A stretch of 64,000 nt of DNA from an uncultured Mycoplasmatota bacterium (GCA_900551525.1 URWD01000002.1:1-64000), one strand, 5' to 3'. Positions 1-8,861 are shown, numbered from the stretch's first letter. A program made the numbers and translations. The notes: generated from the sequence alone by a model not told the origin.

Positions 1-948
1 TTCATCAAGTAAATCAAAATCTATTAAAAAGTCCTCTAAGTTAGTAAATAATCCTTCACTTATATATGGATTAGATAGCCAGCAGTCATATTCTTTATAT
101 CTTTTTATCATTTCTGTTAAATCTTTAACGCTAGTATCTGGAAATTGTCCAATTATATCTTTAGCAACCACATCTGCATCATTATCCATTGTATACTTAA
201 TACCTTTATTTATAGCATCAGTAAATTTTTTGATAATATTTTCATTATCTTTTATATAACTTTTACGTGCATAAAAAGCAGTATATGGAACTTCCCCAGA
301 AAGTATTCCAACTGAAGCAACAACATTTCCATAGCCTTGTTTAACTAAAGCTGTTGCGTTTGGTTCAAATAGATTAACAAAATCACCAACACCACCAATA
401 AATGAACCTGATAAAGCAGAAAACTCAACAGATGTATTAACATTTATTTTACTAGTATCAATATTATTTTTCTTAAGGGCATTTAAGAAATTTAAAGCTG
501 GCATACCTGTACTTCTTCCTACTAAAATTTCCTTATTATATAAGTCCTCTAATTTAAAATCTTTTATTTCTTTTCTAGAAACAATAAATTGTCCATCTCT
601 TTTAGTAAGGCCTGCAAAAAGTGTTAAGTAATCACTTTCATCTTGTTTATAAACATATATTGCAGACTCAGCCCCAGCAAAACCAATTTCTACATCACCA
701 GATAAAACTGCTGCGCTTACTTTATCAGCACCAGGAGTAAGAATAAGTTCTAAATCTATACCATTTTCTTTAAAATAACCTTTTTCTAATGCAACGTAAA
801 GCGGACTATAAAATGAACTATGAGTAACTTCAGCGAGTTTAACTTTAGTTAAGGATTTATCATTATCTTTTCTAAAGCCAAGTAAAAGGCCTAAAACTCC
901 AAGAAAAATCACCACGCATACTAATCCAATTATAATTCTTTTTTTCAA
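1..948 (-). CDS. ABC transporter substrate-binding protein, NMT1/SsuA/ThiY-like (3' end beyond window)
   Basis: The minus strand is open from a TTG at 948 to the window edge (316 codons, C-terminus missing). The start is set by a GGGAGG ribosome binding site at about 957-962. The protein begins MKKRIIIGLVCVVIFLGV, an uncleaved or lipoprotein-like membrane anchor. It continues with the pattern of periplasmic-binding-protein-like II proteins for nitrate, sulfonate, taurine or thiamine precursors: YSPLYVALEKGYFKENGIDLEL-type opening, then a GADKVSAAVLSGDVEIGFAG segment. It probably delivers a small organic ligand to an ABC importer whose other genes would lie to the left. The substrate cannot be named from sequence. 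Confidence 0.85.
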   Translation of the reverse strand, partial: MKKRIIIGLVCVVIFLGVLGLLLGFRKDNDKSLTKVKLAEVTHSSFYSPLYVALEKGYFKENGIDLELILTPGADKVSAAVLSGDVEIGFAGAESAIYVYKQDESDYLTLFAGLTKRDGQFIVSRKEIKDFKLEDLYNKEILVGRSTGMPALNFLNALKKNNIDTSKINVNTSVEFSALSGSFIGGVGDFVNLFEPNATALVKQGYGNVVASVGILSGEVPYTAFYARKSYIKDNENIIKKFTDAINKGIKYTMDNDADVVAKDIIGQFPDTSVKDLTEMIKRYKEYDCWLSNPYISEGLFTNLEDFLIDFDLLDE

Positions 949-1023
949 AAATAATTCCTCCCTCTAAAGTAATATATGAATAAAAACAACATTATGTTAT
1001 AAAGAAAATAACTATATAATTTA

Positions 1024-1052
1024 TTGCTTAATTTAATTAATCATGGTAAAAT
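1024..1052 (+). promoter_or_regulatory. Sigma-A promoter of the superoxide reductase gene
   Basis: TTGCTT (1024-1029), a 17-base spacer and TAAAAT (1047-1052) form a vegetative promoter with an extended -10 (TGG before TAAAAT). An AAGGAG ribosome binding site follows at about 1061-1066 before the ATG at 1074. Confidence 0.6.
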
Positions 1053-1073
1053 AATCCCATAAGGAGAAACGTT

Positions 1074-1454
1074 ATGAAAAATGAATTAATAATAAAAAAG
1101 TGTTTAAAATGTGGTGCATTATTCGAAGTAATTAATGATTGCAAATGTGATGAATGTCAAATAAAATGTTGTGAGGAACCAGTCATAGAATTAATTCCAA
1201 ATAGTATTGATGCTTCATTTGAAAAACACGTACCAACATATGAAATAATAAATGATGAAATATATGTAAAAGTAAATCATGTCATGGAAGATGATCATTT
1301 TATTATGTGGATAGCTTTAGTAAATGAAAACGTAACTGAAAAAGTTAAATTATTAGTAAATGAGCCTGCTGAATGTAAGTTTAAATACATAAAGGGATCA
1401 AAATTATATGCATATTGCAATAAACATGGTCTTTGGACTTGCGATGTAAAATAA
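1074..1454 (+). CDS. Superoxide reductase (desulfoferrodoxin family)
   Basis: 126 residues. The N-terminus has a desulforedoxin-type CxxC...CC set (C10, C13, C32, C33). The rest is a superoxide-reductase domain with every expected iron ligand: EKH at 50-52, H69, H75, C115 and H118 in YCNKHGLW. In this family the Fe(His)4Cys centre reduces superoxide to hydrogen peroxide in the cytoplasm without releasing oxygen, an anaerobe's defence. It has its own promoter and a good RBS. The 16-base gap to the next gene suggests possible co-transcription. Confidence 0.9.
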   Translation: MKNELIIKKCLKCGALFEVINDCKCDECQIKCCEEPVIELIPNSIDASFEKHVPTYEIINDEIYVKVNHVMEDDHFIMWIALVNENVTEKVKLLVNEPAECKFKYIKGSKLYAYCNKHGLWTCDVK

Positions 1455-1470
1455 AATTCTTGGAGCTAAG

Positions 1471-2916
1471 ATGAAAAAGCGTAAAATACGAGTTATAATC
1501 GGAGTAATATTATCTTTAATAATATTAGTTATCTTAGTAGCTTTGATATTTAACACTAGTGCATTAATAAAAAACATAAATAATAAAAATAATGAATATC
1601 CTAAAGAAAAAAATAATACCATTGAAATTATTGATTTAACTAAAAATAACTCTGATATTTCTTGTTTAAATGAAGAAGAATTTTACAAAGATGAAACATA
1701 TATTTACTATCTACCATGTAATAGCAAATATATAAGTGTTATTTATAATGAAGAAAAATTTGATATTAAAACAGCATTAACTAATAAAATAATTAAATTA
1801 ACAGACTTAGATAAATATAATATTAAATATATAAAAAAAGAAATTTCCAAAGAAGAAACAAATAAAATAATAACAATTTCATTTGATACCAAAGGTGGAA
1901 GTAAATTAGATAGTATCTCATTAGACAATAATCAAACTTTTAGATTACCAGAAAATCCAACATATAATGGCTATATTTTTAAAGGTTGGTTAGACAAAAA
2001 CAACAATAAAATTACAAATGAGACTATATTTAAAGAAGACACTACTCTTTATGCTATCTGGGAAAAAGTAGACAAAAAGAACAATGTAGTAACAGAAAAA
2101 CCAACAAATAATAATAGTGTGAATAATAATCAAAATAATGAAAATACTAGTAAAGAGCCAGATAAAGTTGATAAACCACAACAAGAAGAACCCCCTAAAG
2201 AAACAGAAAAAACTCAAGCTCAAAAAAATAATGAATATCGAAATCAAATTCAAAACAAATATTCAATTAAAATAGCATATCAAGATGAAATGGACTATTA
2301 TTCGATGAATGGCTATACAAGACAAATAATCGAGGATGATAATGAAATAAATAAGTATCTTATAGAAATAGATAAAGCACTTGCCAAATATCCTGAAGGC
2401 TTTTTCAAAGAAATGAAAAACTTTAATATGCCAGCAACTATATATTTAGTTAAAAGTATAAGTGGTAATGTATCCGGGGTTACAGATGCTCATATAAAAA
2501 CAAATATCATAATAATGATAGAACCATCACTATTATTTGAATACGTACTTCATCACGAAATAATGCATTATATAGATTCATATATTAGTGTTAAAGGTTA
2601 TCCAATCGATATAAATAAAAGCATGAATGAAGTAAACCCAGATGGCTTCATATATGGAGATGAAAGTAACGATTATGTCTATAATTTCACAGAAGTAAAA
2701 AATGCTTATTTTGTATCAAAATATGGAAAAACAAACTATTTAGAAGATAGAGCAGTAATTTTTGCAGAATTAATGTTTAGAACTTACACAAAAGATTGTT
2801 ATGCAAAAAATACACCTATAAATAAAAAAGCAAACTTTATAAGTTCACAAATAAAAGAACATTTTTCCATTTTAAAAAGTACCGAAAAATATTATTGGGA
2901 TAGATTTATTAAATGA
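1471..2916 (+). CDS. Membrane-anchored protein with InlB-type repeat and HExxH metallopeptidase-like domain
   Basis: 481 residues. An N-terminal TM anchor (about 7-29) is followed by one Listeria-Bacteroides (Flg_new/InlB B) repeat at about 134-200, which ends in the typical LYAIWE. Next is an Asn/Lys/Glu/Pro-rich linker (about 205-255), then a C-terminal domain with H362-E-I-M-H366 and a downstream E425-D-R-A. HExxH plus a distal EDRA glutamate is the expected zinc site of a gluzincin-like peptidase. The domain faces outward, so a surface protease is likely, but its substrate is unknown. The protein encoded at 29121 has the same C-terminal architecture. Start: ATG at 1471 with TTGGAGC upstream. 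Confidence 0.75.
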   Translation: MKKRKIRVIIGVILSLIILVILVALIFNTSALIKNINNKNNEYPKEKNNTIEIIDLTKNNSDISCLNEEEFYKDETYIYYLPCNSKYISVIYNEEKFDIKTALTNKIIKLTDLDKYNIKYIKKEISKEETNKIITISFDTKGGSKLDSISLDNNQTFRLPENPTYNGYIFKGWLDKNNNKITNETIFKEDTTLYAIWEKVDKKNNVVTEKPTNNNSVNNNQNNENTSKEPDKVDKPQQEEPPKETEKTQAQKNNEYRNQIQNKYSIKIAYQDEMDYYSMNGYTRQIIEDDNEINKYLIEIDKALAKYPEGFFKEMKNFNMPATIYLVKSISGNVSGVTDAHIKTNIIIMIEPSLLFEYVLHHEIMHYIDSYISVKGYPIDINKSMNEVNPDGFIYGDESNDYVYNFTEVKNAYFVSKYGKTNYLEDRAVIFAELMFRTYTKDCYAKNTPINKKANFISSQIKEHFSILKSTEKYYWDRFIK

Positions 2917-2936
2917 TAAAAAAGAAAGGAGGTCAA

Positions 2937-3296
2937 ATGAAAAATACTTTATTATTAAAAATAATTGCTGTAATAATTGTTTTAATAGGAGTTGGATTTG
3001 GAATATACAAAAGCGTAACCAAAGAAAAAGATCTTGTTTTTGAAGCTACAATTAAAGATGTTGTACCTTCAGATAATAAATATACTATTTTAGTTGAAAA
3101 AAAAGACAAAGATAATGTTATAGAATACGAATTCGAAATAGATAACAAAACTAAAATAATATATGAAAATAAAGAAGTTACATTAGATAAATTAAAAGTA
3201 AATCAACAAGTATCTATAACAGCAGAAGATGTAATGATGCCAAGTGATCCTGCAAAGTTAGCTAATGTTAAAAAGATAGTTATCTTAAAGGACTAA
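2937..3296 (+). CDS. Small membrane-anchored beta-domain protein, unknown function
   Basis: 119 residues from the ATG at 2937, chosen because an AAGGAGG site lies just upstream. A longer reading from ATG 2913 would overlap the previous stop and contain this RBS. An N-terminal TM helix (about 6-24) precedes one compact domain of about 90 residues, rich in alternating beta-strand patterns and ending VKKIVIL. It resembles the YobA/DUF3221 type of extracytoplasmic OB-like domain, a tentative resemblance. It sits immediately after the protease-like gene and is followed by a strong terminator, so the two are probably one transcript. Confidence 0.6.
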   Translation: MKNTLLLKIIAVIIVLIGVGFGIYKSVTKEKDLVFEATIKDVVPSDNKYTILVEKKDKDNVIEYEFEIDNKTKIIYENKEVTLDKLKVNQQVSITAEDVMMPSDPAKLANVKKIVILKD

Positions 3297-3298
3297 AG

Positions 3299-3327
3299 AG
3301 AAAATAAGAAATTATTTTCTTTTTTTT
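3299..3327 (+). terminator. Intrinsic terminator
   Basis: A perfect 9-bp stem (AGAAAATAA with TTATTTTCT) around a GAAA loop, followed directly by seven Ts. It closes the unit ending at 3296. Confidence 0.85.
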
Positions 3328-3349
3328 AAAAGTCTGTTATAATTAAATT

Positions 3350-4123
3350 GTGATTTATATGAATATAGAAATAAAAAAATATGACCAAGAAAATGCTAGT
3401 GTTTGTAATGATTTATTAACCAAACTAATAAATGATGAAACAAAATATGATGAAAATTTAAAAATTAACATTATAATTAATGATTATTATAATAAATTAA
3501 ATGAAAACTCAGTTATATATATAGCATTTATAAATAATAAAGTAGTAGGATATATATATGGATATGTAGCTGAAGATATTCTTGTTAAAGAAAAAACAGC
3601 TAAACTAGATGCATTATACGTTATAGAAGAATATCGTGGTAATAAAATTGCTAGTAAATTAATTGAAGAATATAAAAATTGGTGTTTTAGTAAAGAAGTA
3701 AAATACATCGAAGTAACAGCATGGAACGATAATATTGATGCTACTAAAATATATTTAAAACAAGACTTTATACCAAAGAAAACAACCTATATTTATGGAT
3801 GCCCAAAAAAACAATATCAAAAATTAGTAAGAGATAAAATACCTGAAAAAATAAAAAATAATAATGAAGAACCAATAACTAGAATTCTAGATGAAAAAGA
3901 ATTTAAAGAGGAATTAGAAAAGAAATTATATGAAGAATATATTGAAGTAATAAGTGCTAAAGGTGAAGAAAAATTAGAAGAACTTGCAGATATGCTTGAA
4001 GTTATATCAGCCCTTGCAAATTCTGAAAATAAAACGTTAGATGACATTATAAACATTGCAAATAATAAAAAGAATAAACGTGGAGCATTTAATGATAAAA
4101 TATTTTTAGAAGGCATAAAATGA
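3350..4123 (+). CDS. GNAT acetyltransferase fused to a MazG-like NTP pyrophosphohydrolase
   Basis: 257 residues from GTG 3350, or 254 from ATG 3359. Residues 1-145 form a GNAT N-acetyltransferase; the acetyl-CoA-binding stretch is YVIEEYRGNKIASKLIEEY. From about 158 a second domain starts LVRDKIPEKI, contains EELADMLEVISAL (EExxE..D helix) and ends with RGAF, typical of small MazG/phosphoribosyl-ATP pyrophosphohydrolase-like house-cleaning enzymes. The fusion suggests detoxification of a modified nucleotide or a linked small molecule (inference). A TATAAT box at 3338-3343 puts the transcript start near 3350 and there is no Shine-Dalgarno, so the mRNA may be leaderless. It overlaps the next gene by four bases (ATGA). 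Confidence 0.8.
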   Translation: MIYMNIEIKKYDQENASVCNDLLTKLINDETKYDENLKINIIINDYYNKLNENSVIYIAFINNKVVGYIYGYVAEDILVKEKTAKLDALYVIEEYRGNKIASKLIEEYKNWCFSKEVKYIEVTAWNDNIDATKIYLKQDFIPKKTTYIYGCPKKQYQKLVRDKIPEKIKNNNEEPITRILDEKEFKEELEKKLYEEYIEVISAKGEEKLEELADMLEVISALANSENKTLDDIINIANNKKNKRGAFNDKIFLEGIK

Positions 4124-5616
4124 GCAAATACAAAATAGATTATGAGATATTAACTTTAGAAAAACTTCAAAAAAGATTAGAAAAAATAATTTCCAATCCA
4201 GAAAATAAATTTAAAGTAACAAAATTAGAAAATATAGGATATACAACATGTGGATTTCCAATTGAACATTATTCTATAGGTAATGGCCCATTTCATGTTA
4301 CTTATATGGGTGGAGCACATGGTAATGAAATAATAAGTGTAGATTTTGTTACACAACTTATGCAAAATTTAGCACTTGGAAACAATTTTGATAATTTTGA
4401 CCCAGAGATATTTACAATTGATTTTATACCAGTCCAAAATCCTGAAGGATTTGCAGTCACAACATATGCTTTAGATAGCGTCATGAAAAATATGACTGAA
4501 GAAGAGATTGAAAAATTTAGTAAAACGTATTGGACAGTATTTCGTGAAGATGATCAAAATGTATTAAAAATAGATAAACTTCTTAAGACAATTAGTGAAG
4601 AATTTAACACTTTTGTTGATATTAATTCTTTTTGGATAAATTTTCAAAACAAAGTAATAACAAGAAATTCAGTATATGATTATTTAATTCAAGAATATCA
4701 TTTTAATAACTCAAAATTATATTTAGTAATTTCAAATGTCTTAAAAGATACATTATTTATTGAAAGAAAACACACTAATTTCTTTAATAGTGTTACTCCA
4801 GAATGCATACCGGAAATTACAAAAGCTCATCAAACTTTAAAATCTAAGATAATTAATATGTATCGAAATAATTTATTTCCAAATGGTTCTTTAGCAAATT
4901 TTTATTCAAATGCAAATGGTGTAAACTTAAATGATAATAATCCTATTTACTACAAAATAATGAAAGAACAAATATCCAAATATGGGAAAACATTAGGTAA
5001 CATGAGAGATAATCATATTACTAAAAGCATCAAAGGACCAATTGGTATGGCAAATTATGATATGAGTGAAGAATTTAGATTTGAACCAGAAAATACAGCA
5101 TTACTTAACTATTTGCATAAATTAGAAAGTAAAGGGGAAAACATAGCTTTTTTCAACTGCCATGGAACAGGTGGTTTACTATACACATATCCAATATTTA
5201 TTTATGATTACAACACCAAAGAAAATGAAATAAGAGATTTTACTTTCTATATTAATAATAGAATAGCAACTGAATATACAAAAGCAATCGGAGAAATTTA
5301 TCAAAAAGAAACTGGAAAATATGACACATATAAAATGATGGGACATCCAGAAAGAATAACAGGAGTGGGAGATCTACTTCGTCAAAAATATATTGCTTCG
5401 TTCATGTTAGAACTATCAAAAATGGGAGGTAATCCAATATCTCCATACGGAGATAAAAATGGTAATTTCTATTTAACTATGACTAGCAACTTTAATGCAT
5501 TTAACAAAACTTTAGAAACAATATTAAGTATAAAGCATCTTTATAAGAGTAGTTATATAATGACTTATGATGAATTTGGAATGGTTCATTATGAAGAAAG
5601 TTCTAGGTCAAGATAA
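4120..5616 (+). CDS. M14-family zinc carboxypeptidase-like protein
   Basis: 498 residues, cytoplasmic by appearance (no signal peptide). The zinc ligands of M14 peptidases are visible as H67-G-N-E70 in GGAHGNE and the third histidine, H348, in FNCHGTGG. VQNPEGF near 109 matches the usual NPDG-type loop. A large insertion lies between the two halves. M14 members trim C-terminal amino acids or cleave gamma-D-glutamyl bonds in muropeptides; which applies here cannot be told. Start ATG overlaps the upstream stop (ATGA), so the gene is translationally coupled to the GNAT-MazG gene. Confidence 0.8.
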   Translation: MSKYKIDYEILTLEKLQKRLEKIISNPENKFKVTKLENIGYTTCGFPIEHYSIGNGPFHVTYMGGAHGNEIISVDFVTQLMQNLALGNNFDNFDPEIFTIDFIPVQNPEGFAVTTYALDSVMKNMTEEEIEKFSKTYWTVFREDDQNVLKIDKLLKTISEEFNTFVDINSFWINFQNKVITRNSVYDYLIQEYHFNNSKLYLVISNVLKDTLFIERKHTNFFNSVTPECIPEITKAHQTLKSKIINMYRNNLFPNGSLANFYSNANGVNLNDNNPIYYKIMKEQISKYGKTLGNMRDNHITKSIKGPIGMANYDMSEEFRFEPENTALLNYLHKLESKGENIAFFNCHGTGGLLYTYPIFIYDYNTKENEIRDFTFYINNRIATEYTKAIGEIYQKETGKYDTYKMMGHPERITGVGDLLRQKYIASFMLELSKMGGNPISPYGDKNGNFYLTMTSNFNAFNKTLETILSIKHLYKSSYIMTYDEFGMVHYEESSRSR

Positions 5617-5638
5617 GCTCGCACAACTTGCGAGTTTT
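5617..5638 (+). terminator. Intrinsic terminator
   Basis: CTCGCA pairs with TGCGAG around a CAACT loop (5618-5634), followed by TTTT. It starts one base after the carboxypeptidase stop. Confidence 0.75.
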
Positions 5639-5658
5639 AATGTGCCCTAAAAAATAGC

Positions 5659-5687
5659 TTTACAACTTAAAAATAATTTGCTATAAT
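5659..5687 (+). promoter_or_regulatory. Sigma-A promoter with extended -10
   Basis: TTTACA (5659-5664), 17-base spacer, TGC then TATAAT (5682-5687). It drives the three-gene helical-repeat unit that starts at 5714. Confidence 0.7.
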
Positions 5688-5713
5688 TTATTCATAATAA
5701 AGGGCGTGATTAA

Positions 5714-6976
5714 ATGAAGATATCAAATGAAGTAAAAGCATTACTAGACAAATTATATAATCTTCGTGGTGAAGATAGTGTAATACTAGCTAAAATGAAT
5801 AAAGAAAGAGAAGAAGCTATTGAAACTGGTGAAAGAACTAAAAATGAAAAAGAAGTTCTACTTGAAAAAATAGCTAAATTAACTAAAGAAGAAGAAACCC
5901 TTCAAGAAGAAGGAAATAAACTAATATCTCTACTTAGTAATATAAATAGAGATGATTTTGCTAATGTATTAGATCGTTTACAAATAGATTTTGATCCTGC
6001 ATCAATAAATGAAAAAGTAAATAATATGCTACCATCAACAATTGAAAAGGTAGTAGCAGAAAATAAATTAGCTAGTGAAGAACTTGAAAATGTTGAAACA
6101 GAAATGAACAATGCTATAACAAAAGTTGAAGAATTAGGCATTAGAAAAGATGAAGCATTAAGTAATCAAGCAAAGCTTAATGAATATTTTAATTTAGCTT
6201 TAGAAGGTAACATCAATATAACCAGAGATGCAATTACAAGTTTACTTGAAAAATTTGAATTTAATGAAGATGAACAAAGAGAAGCTGCAAAAATCCTAAT
6301 GTTCCCAGAAGATGCACTTTATGAATATGATGGCATTTACAAAAGTAGAGATAAAGCAAGTAGAAAAACAATAACTGATGTTTTGGTTGAAGCTAAAAAA
6401 GAATCTCGTGCTGAAAATAAGGAAGTAGTAAACGAAGTTAAAGAAACTGCTCCAGAAGTAGAAGCAAGTCTAGAAGCTCCATCAGCATTGGAAGATATTT
6501 TTGATAAAGTAATAACTGAAAATAACATCCCAGAAGTAGAAAAACAAAAAGAAGAAACACCAGTGTTAAGTGAAGAAACTTCTGAAATGGTAACTGAAGT
6601 AGTTAGTGAAAAAAATGAAAAAGAAAAATTAATTACATTATTAACATCTCTAGAAGTAAATGCTAATATATTAACAAATGAACAATTAGAAAAGATTCTT
6701 GCTAATTATGATGAAGAATTAATAAAAACAAATATTAGTGTATTAAAAGAATACAAAATATCTCTTGATGTTATAAAAGAAAATCCAGAAATTCTTTATG
6801 ACAAAGAATTAAAAGAAAAATTAGAAAAGTTAATAAATATTGGTAAAGAAGCTCGTGATATTAGTTTAATGCCAAGTATTTTAGTAAAATATGATTTAAA
6901 AGGTTTAAATAACACCATAAATGTATTACAAATAAGTGGATTAGATCCTAAAAAGGTTCCGTTAATGGCTTATTAG
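5714..6976 (+). CDS. Coiled-coil protein with C-terminal helical repeats, unknown function
   Basis: 420 residues, acidic, no signal or TM segment. The first 165 residues are a Lys/Glu-rich coiled coil, a low-complexity Glu/Val region spans about 235-300, and the last 110 residues are helical units with spaced pattern LKEYKISLDVIKENPEIL. The spacing recalls mTERF-type repeats (Leu..I..NP.IL) and recurs in the next two genes. Not recognised as a named family. AAAGGGCG RBS before ATG 5714. The three genes (gaps of 13 bases and a 4-base overlap) form one operon. Confidence 0.7.
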   Translation: MKISNEVKALLDKLYNLRGEDSVILAKMNKEREEAIETGERTKNEKEVLLEKIAKLTKEEETLQEEGNKLISLLSNINRDDFANVLDRLQIDFDPASINEKVNNMLPSTIEKVVAENKLASEELENVETEMNNAITKVEELGIRKDEALSNQAKLNEYFNLALEGNINITRDAITSLLEKFEFNEDEQREAAKILMFPEDALYEYDGIYKSRDKASRKTITDVLVEAKKESRAENKEVVNEVKETAPEVEASLEAPSALEDIFDKVITENNIPEVEKQKEETPVLSEETSEMVTEVVSEKNEKEKLITLLTSLEVNANILTNEQLEKILANYDEELIKTNISVLKEYKISLDVIKENPEILYDKELKEKLEKLINIGKEARDISLMPSILVKYDLKGLNNTINVLQISGLDPKKVPLMAY

Positions 6977-6989
6977 AAAGGAGTATATA

Positions 6990-7658
6990 ATGAAATCATT
7001 TGAAGAAGTAAAAAGTATATACGAAGAAGAAAAAGTTGGGTTTGACGTAAATAAAGAACATCCTGAAAAGTTCTTATTATCATTAGAACTAGCAAATGAT
7101 GGAAATAAAGAATTTCTAAAAAAATATGGTATAGAATTAAAACCAAGTGAATGGATAGTTTTGACAATAGAACCTGAAATTCTAAAAAAAGCAGTATTAA
7201 GAGCTAAAGATTTAGGATTTCTAGAAGCTTATGTTCAATCACCATCATTTTTAAAACAAGATGTTGATAAAGTCATAAAAAGAATAGGTGAACTTGAACA
7301 TTTAGGTATTCCATATAGAAGTGAAAAAGGAAAATATCAATCATTTCTATTTAGTGAAAGAGGATATAACTATGTTTTACAAAATAGTGGGAAAGAAGTT
7401 GATAAAACTCCCAGTGTGATTGATGCAGAATTAAAAGAACTAGCGGATAGAGTTATGGAAACTTTTGCTATGGAAGATAAAAAAAATGAAATATATGAAA
7501 ATCTAGCGAAAATTGAAAAACAAGGTTTAGGAATTAGGGAATCATTAATAAAAGCATTTGAAGTATATAATGATAGTGGTAATTTAGACTATTTAATATC
7601 AAGCATAGATGAAATTCTAGAAGCAAATAAAGAAGAAGTAAAAGGGAGAGTAGCATGA
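6990..7658 (+). CDS. Helical-repeat protein, mTERF-like pattern, unknown function
   Basis: 222 residues, cytoplasmic, all-alpha by composition. Segments such as KRIGELEHLGIPY and RAKDLGFLEAYVQSPSFL repeat the two-helix spacing seen in the genes on either side. No catalytic motif or membrane segment is visible. AAAGGAG RBS before ATG 6990. The stop overlaps the next start (7655-7658), suggesting translational coupling and perhaps a stoichiometric complex (inference). Confidence 0.7.
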   Translation: MKSFEEVKSIYEEEKVGFDVNKEHPEKFLLSLELANDGNKEFLKKYGIELKPSEWIVLTIEPEILKKAVLRAKDLGFLEAYVQSPSFLKQDVDKVIKRIGELEHLGIPYRSEKGKYQSFLFSERGYNYVLQNSGKEVDKTPSVIDAELKELADRVMETFAMEDKKNEIYENLAKIEKQGLGIRESLIKAFEVYNDSGNLDYLISSIDEILEANKEEVKGRVA

Positions 7659-7942
7659 GTTTTTTAAAAGAATATGGTTTTTTAGATAGTGATATTAGTG
7701 AGTATGAAAATAACACTCCAGAAAAGATGAAAAAAGTAATCGAAGAACATGAAAATCTAGTAAAGGTAAATTTAGAATATTTAAAAAACTTAGGTATTGA
7801 AACTTATAAAGAAATATTTATAAATTATCCAGATATGTTCTTAATGGATGCTAGTAATTTTGAAGAAAGTTTTTCTAAATATGATAAAGAAGAATTAATT
7901 ACCAAACTAAATGCTAATTTCAAAATGGTAAAATATCTATAA
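7655..7942 (+). CDS. Small helical-repeat protein, mTERF-like pattern, unknown function
   Basis: 95 residues. One or two helical units: YLKNLGIETYKEIFINYPDM matches the mTERF-style repeat (LGI..Y..IF..YP.MF) and resembles the C-terminus of the protein encoded at 5714. No TM or signal. Last gene of the three-gene unit; a bidirectional terminator follows immediately. Function unknown. Confidence 0.65.
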   Translation: MSFLKEYGFLDSDISEYENNTPEKMKKVIEEHENLVKVNLEYLKNLGIETYKEIFINYPDMFLMDASNFEESFSKYDKEELITKLNANFKMVKYL

Positions 7943-7943
7943 A

Positions 7944-7972
7944 AAATAATCGCAAAAGCGATTATTTTTTTT
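7944..7972. terminator. Bidirectional terminator between convergent genes
   Basis: A 10-bp stem (AAATAATCGC with GCGATTATTT) around AAAA, with a T run on the plus side and an A run on the other. It serves the plus-strand operon and the convergent metallophosphoesterase gene, whose last codons it overlaps. Confidence 0.85.
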
Positions 7973-8771
7973 GTAAGCTATATAAATTTATTTCAGGTTT
8001 ATTAAATAATCTAAATTCTATTTTAGGAGTACCAATACCACCAGAAATAAATAATTTAGAATTATTTTCTTCATAACTACCATATTTATATTTTTTAGAC
8101 CAATCTGTTGATATTATACCGCCATAAAAAGGTAAAACAACAAGACCATTTAGAGAATGTCCAGCAAGCATAACATCAATATCATCATTTTTCAAAGTTT
8201 CAAAGTAGTCTGGATAATGAGTAATAACTAAATTAAAAGTAGTATCTAAATTATCATCAATACTTATAGCTTTACTAACATTATCCAAATTAGTTAAACC
8301 AGTTATTTTGATAGGGTTTACATCCTTATAAAAAATATAATTTGATTCATTATCTAGTATTTTAAACTGAGCATCATTCATTATTTCACTATATTTATTT
8401 ATCTCATCATTATCCCCGATAACAGCATATTTATACAAAGTACAATCCATATTCTTTAATAATTCTTTTAATTTATTAATATCATCATTATTTAAATTAT
8501 TATTCTTATATAATAAATCTCCGGTAAAAACTATAATATCTGGTTTTAAGTCATTTACCTTTGCAAAAATATTTTGAATTCTGTTTAAATCATTTTTGTC
8601 CTTTATTAAAAAGTCGGATAATTGAAGTATTTTAAAACCATCAAAAGAGTCAGAAAGATTTTGAACTTCTATATTTTTAGATACGATTTTAAAACCTTTT
8701 GGGTTAATAAAAAATCCGTATAAAACTAAACAAATTATAAAAATAAATATCACTAAAAAAAATTTTTTCAT
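7962..8771 (-). CDS. Membrane-anchored metallophosphoesterase-like protein with degenerate metal site
   Basis: 269 residues; TM anchor at 3-22, then a calcineurin-like phosphoesterase fold of the YkuE type. The motif order is kept but several ligands are altered. The first motif is S52-D-F-L55 instead of DxH, GD is intact at 84-85, the GNHD motif reads G119-D-N-D122, H185 (HYPD) is intact, and the GHxH motif reads G204-H-S-L207. Two metal-binding histidines and the catalytic GNH histidine are missing. Catalysis is therefore doubtful; it may be a pseudoenzyme or use another metal arrangement. Start ATG 8771 has GGGG upstream on the minus strand. Confidence 0.75.
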   Translation of the reverse strand: MKKFFLVIFIFIICLVLYGFFINPKGFKIVSKNIEVQNLSDSFDGFKILQLSDFLIKDKNDLNRIQNIFAKVNDLKPDIIVFTGDLLYKNNNLNNDDINKLKELLKNMDCTLYKYAVIGDNDEINKYSEIMNDAQFKILDNESNYIFYKDVNPIKITGLTNLDNVSKAISIDDNLDTTFNLVITHYPDYFETLKNDDIDVMLAGHSLNGLVVLPFYGGIISTDWSKKYKYGSYEENNSKLFISGGIGTPKIEFRLFNKPEINLYSLQKK

Positions 8772-8832
8772 TATTTACCCCGATTTCTACAATATAAATA
8801 TATCATATTTATAAATTATTATCAATTTAGAA

Positions 8833-8861
8833 TTGAAAAAACTCAAATAATATGGTAAACT
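8833..8861 (+). promoter_or_regulatory. Promoter of the Tad-like locus
   Basis: TTGAAA (8833-8838), 17-base spacer, TAAACT (8856-8861) preceded by TGG (extended -10). AGGTGG RBS follows at about 8873-8878. Confidence 0.6.
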
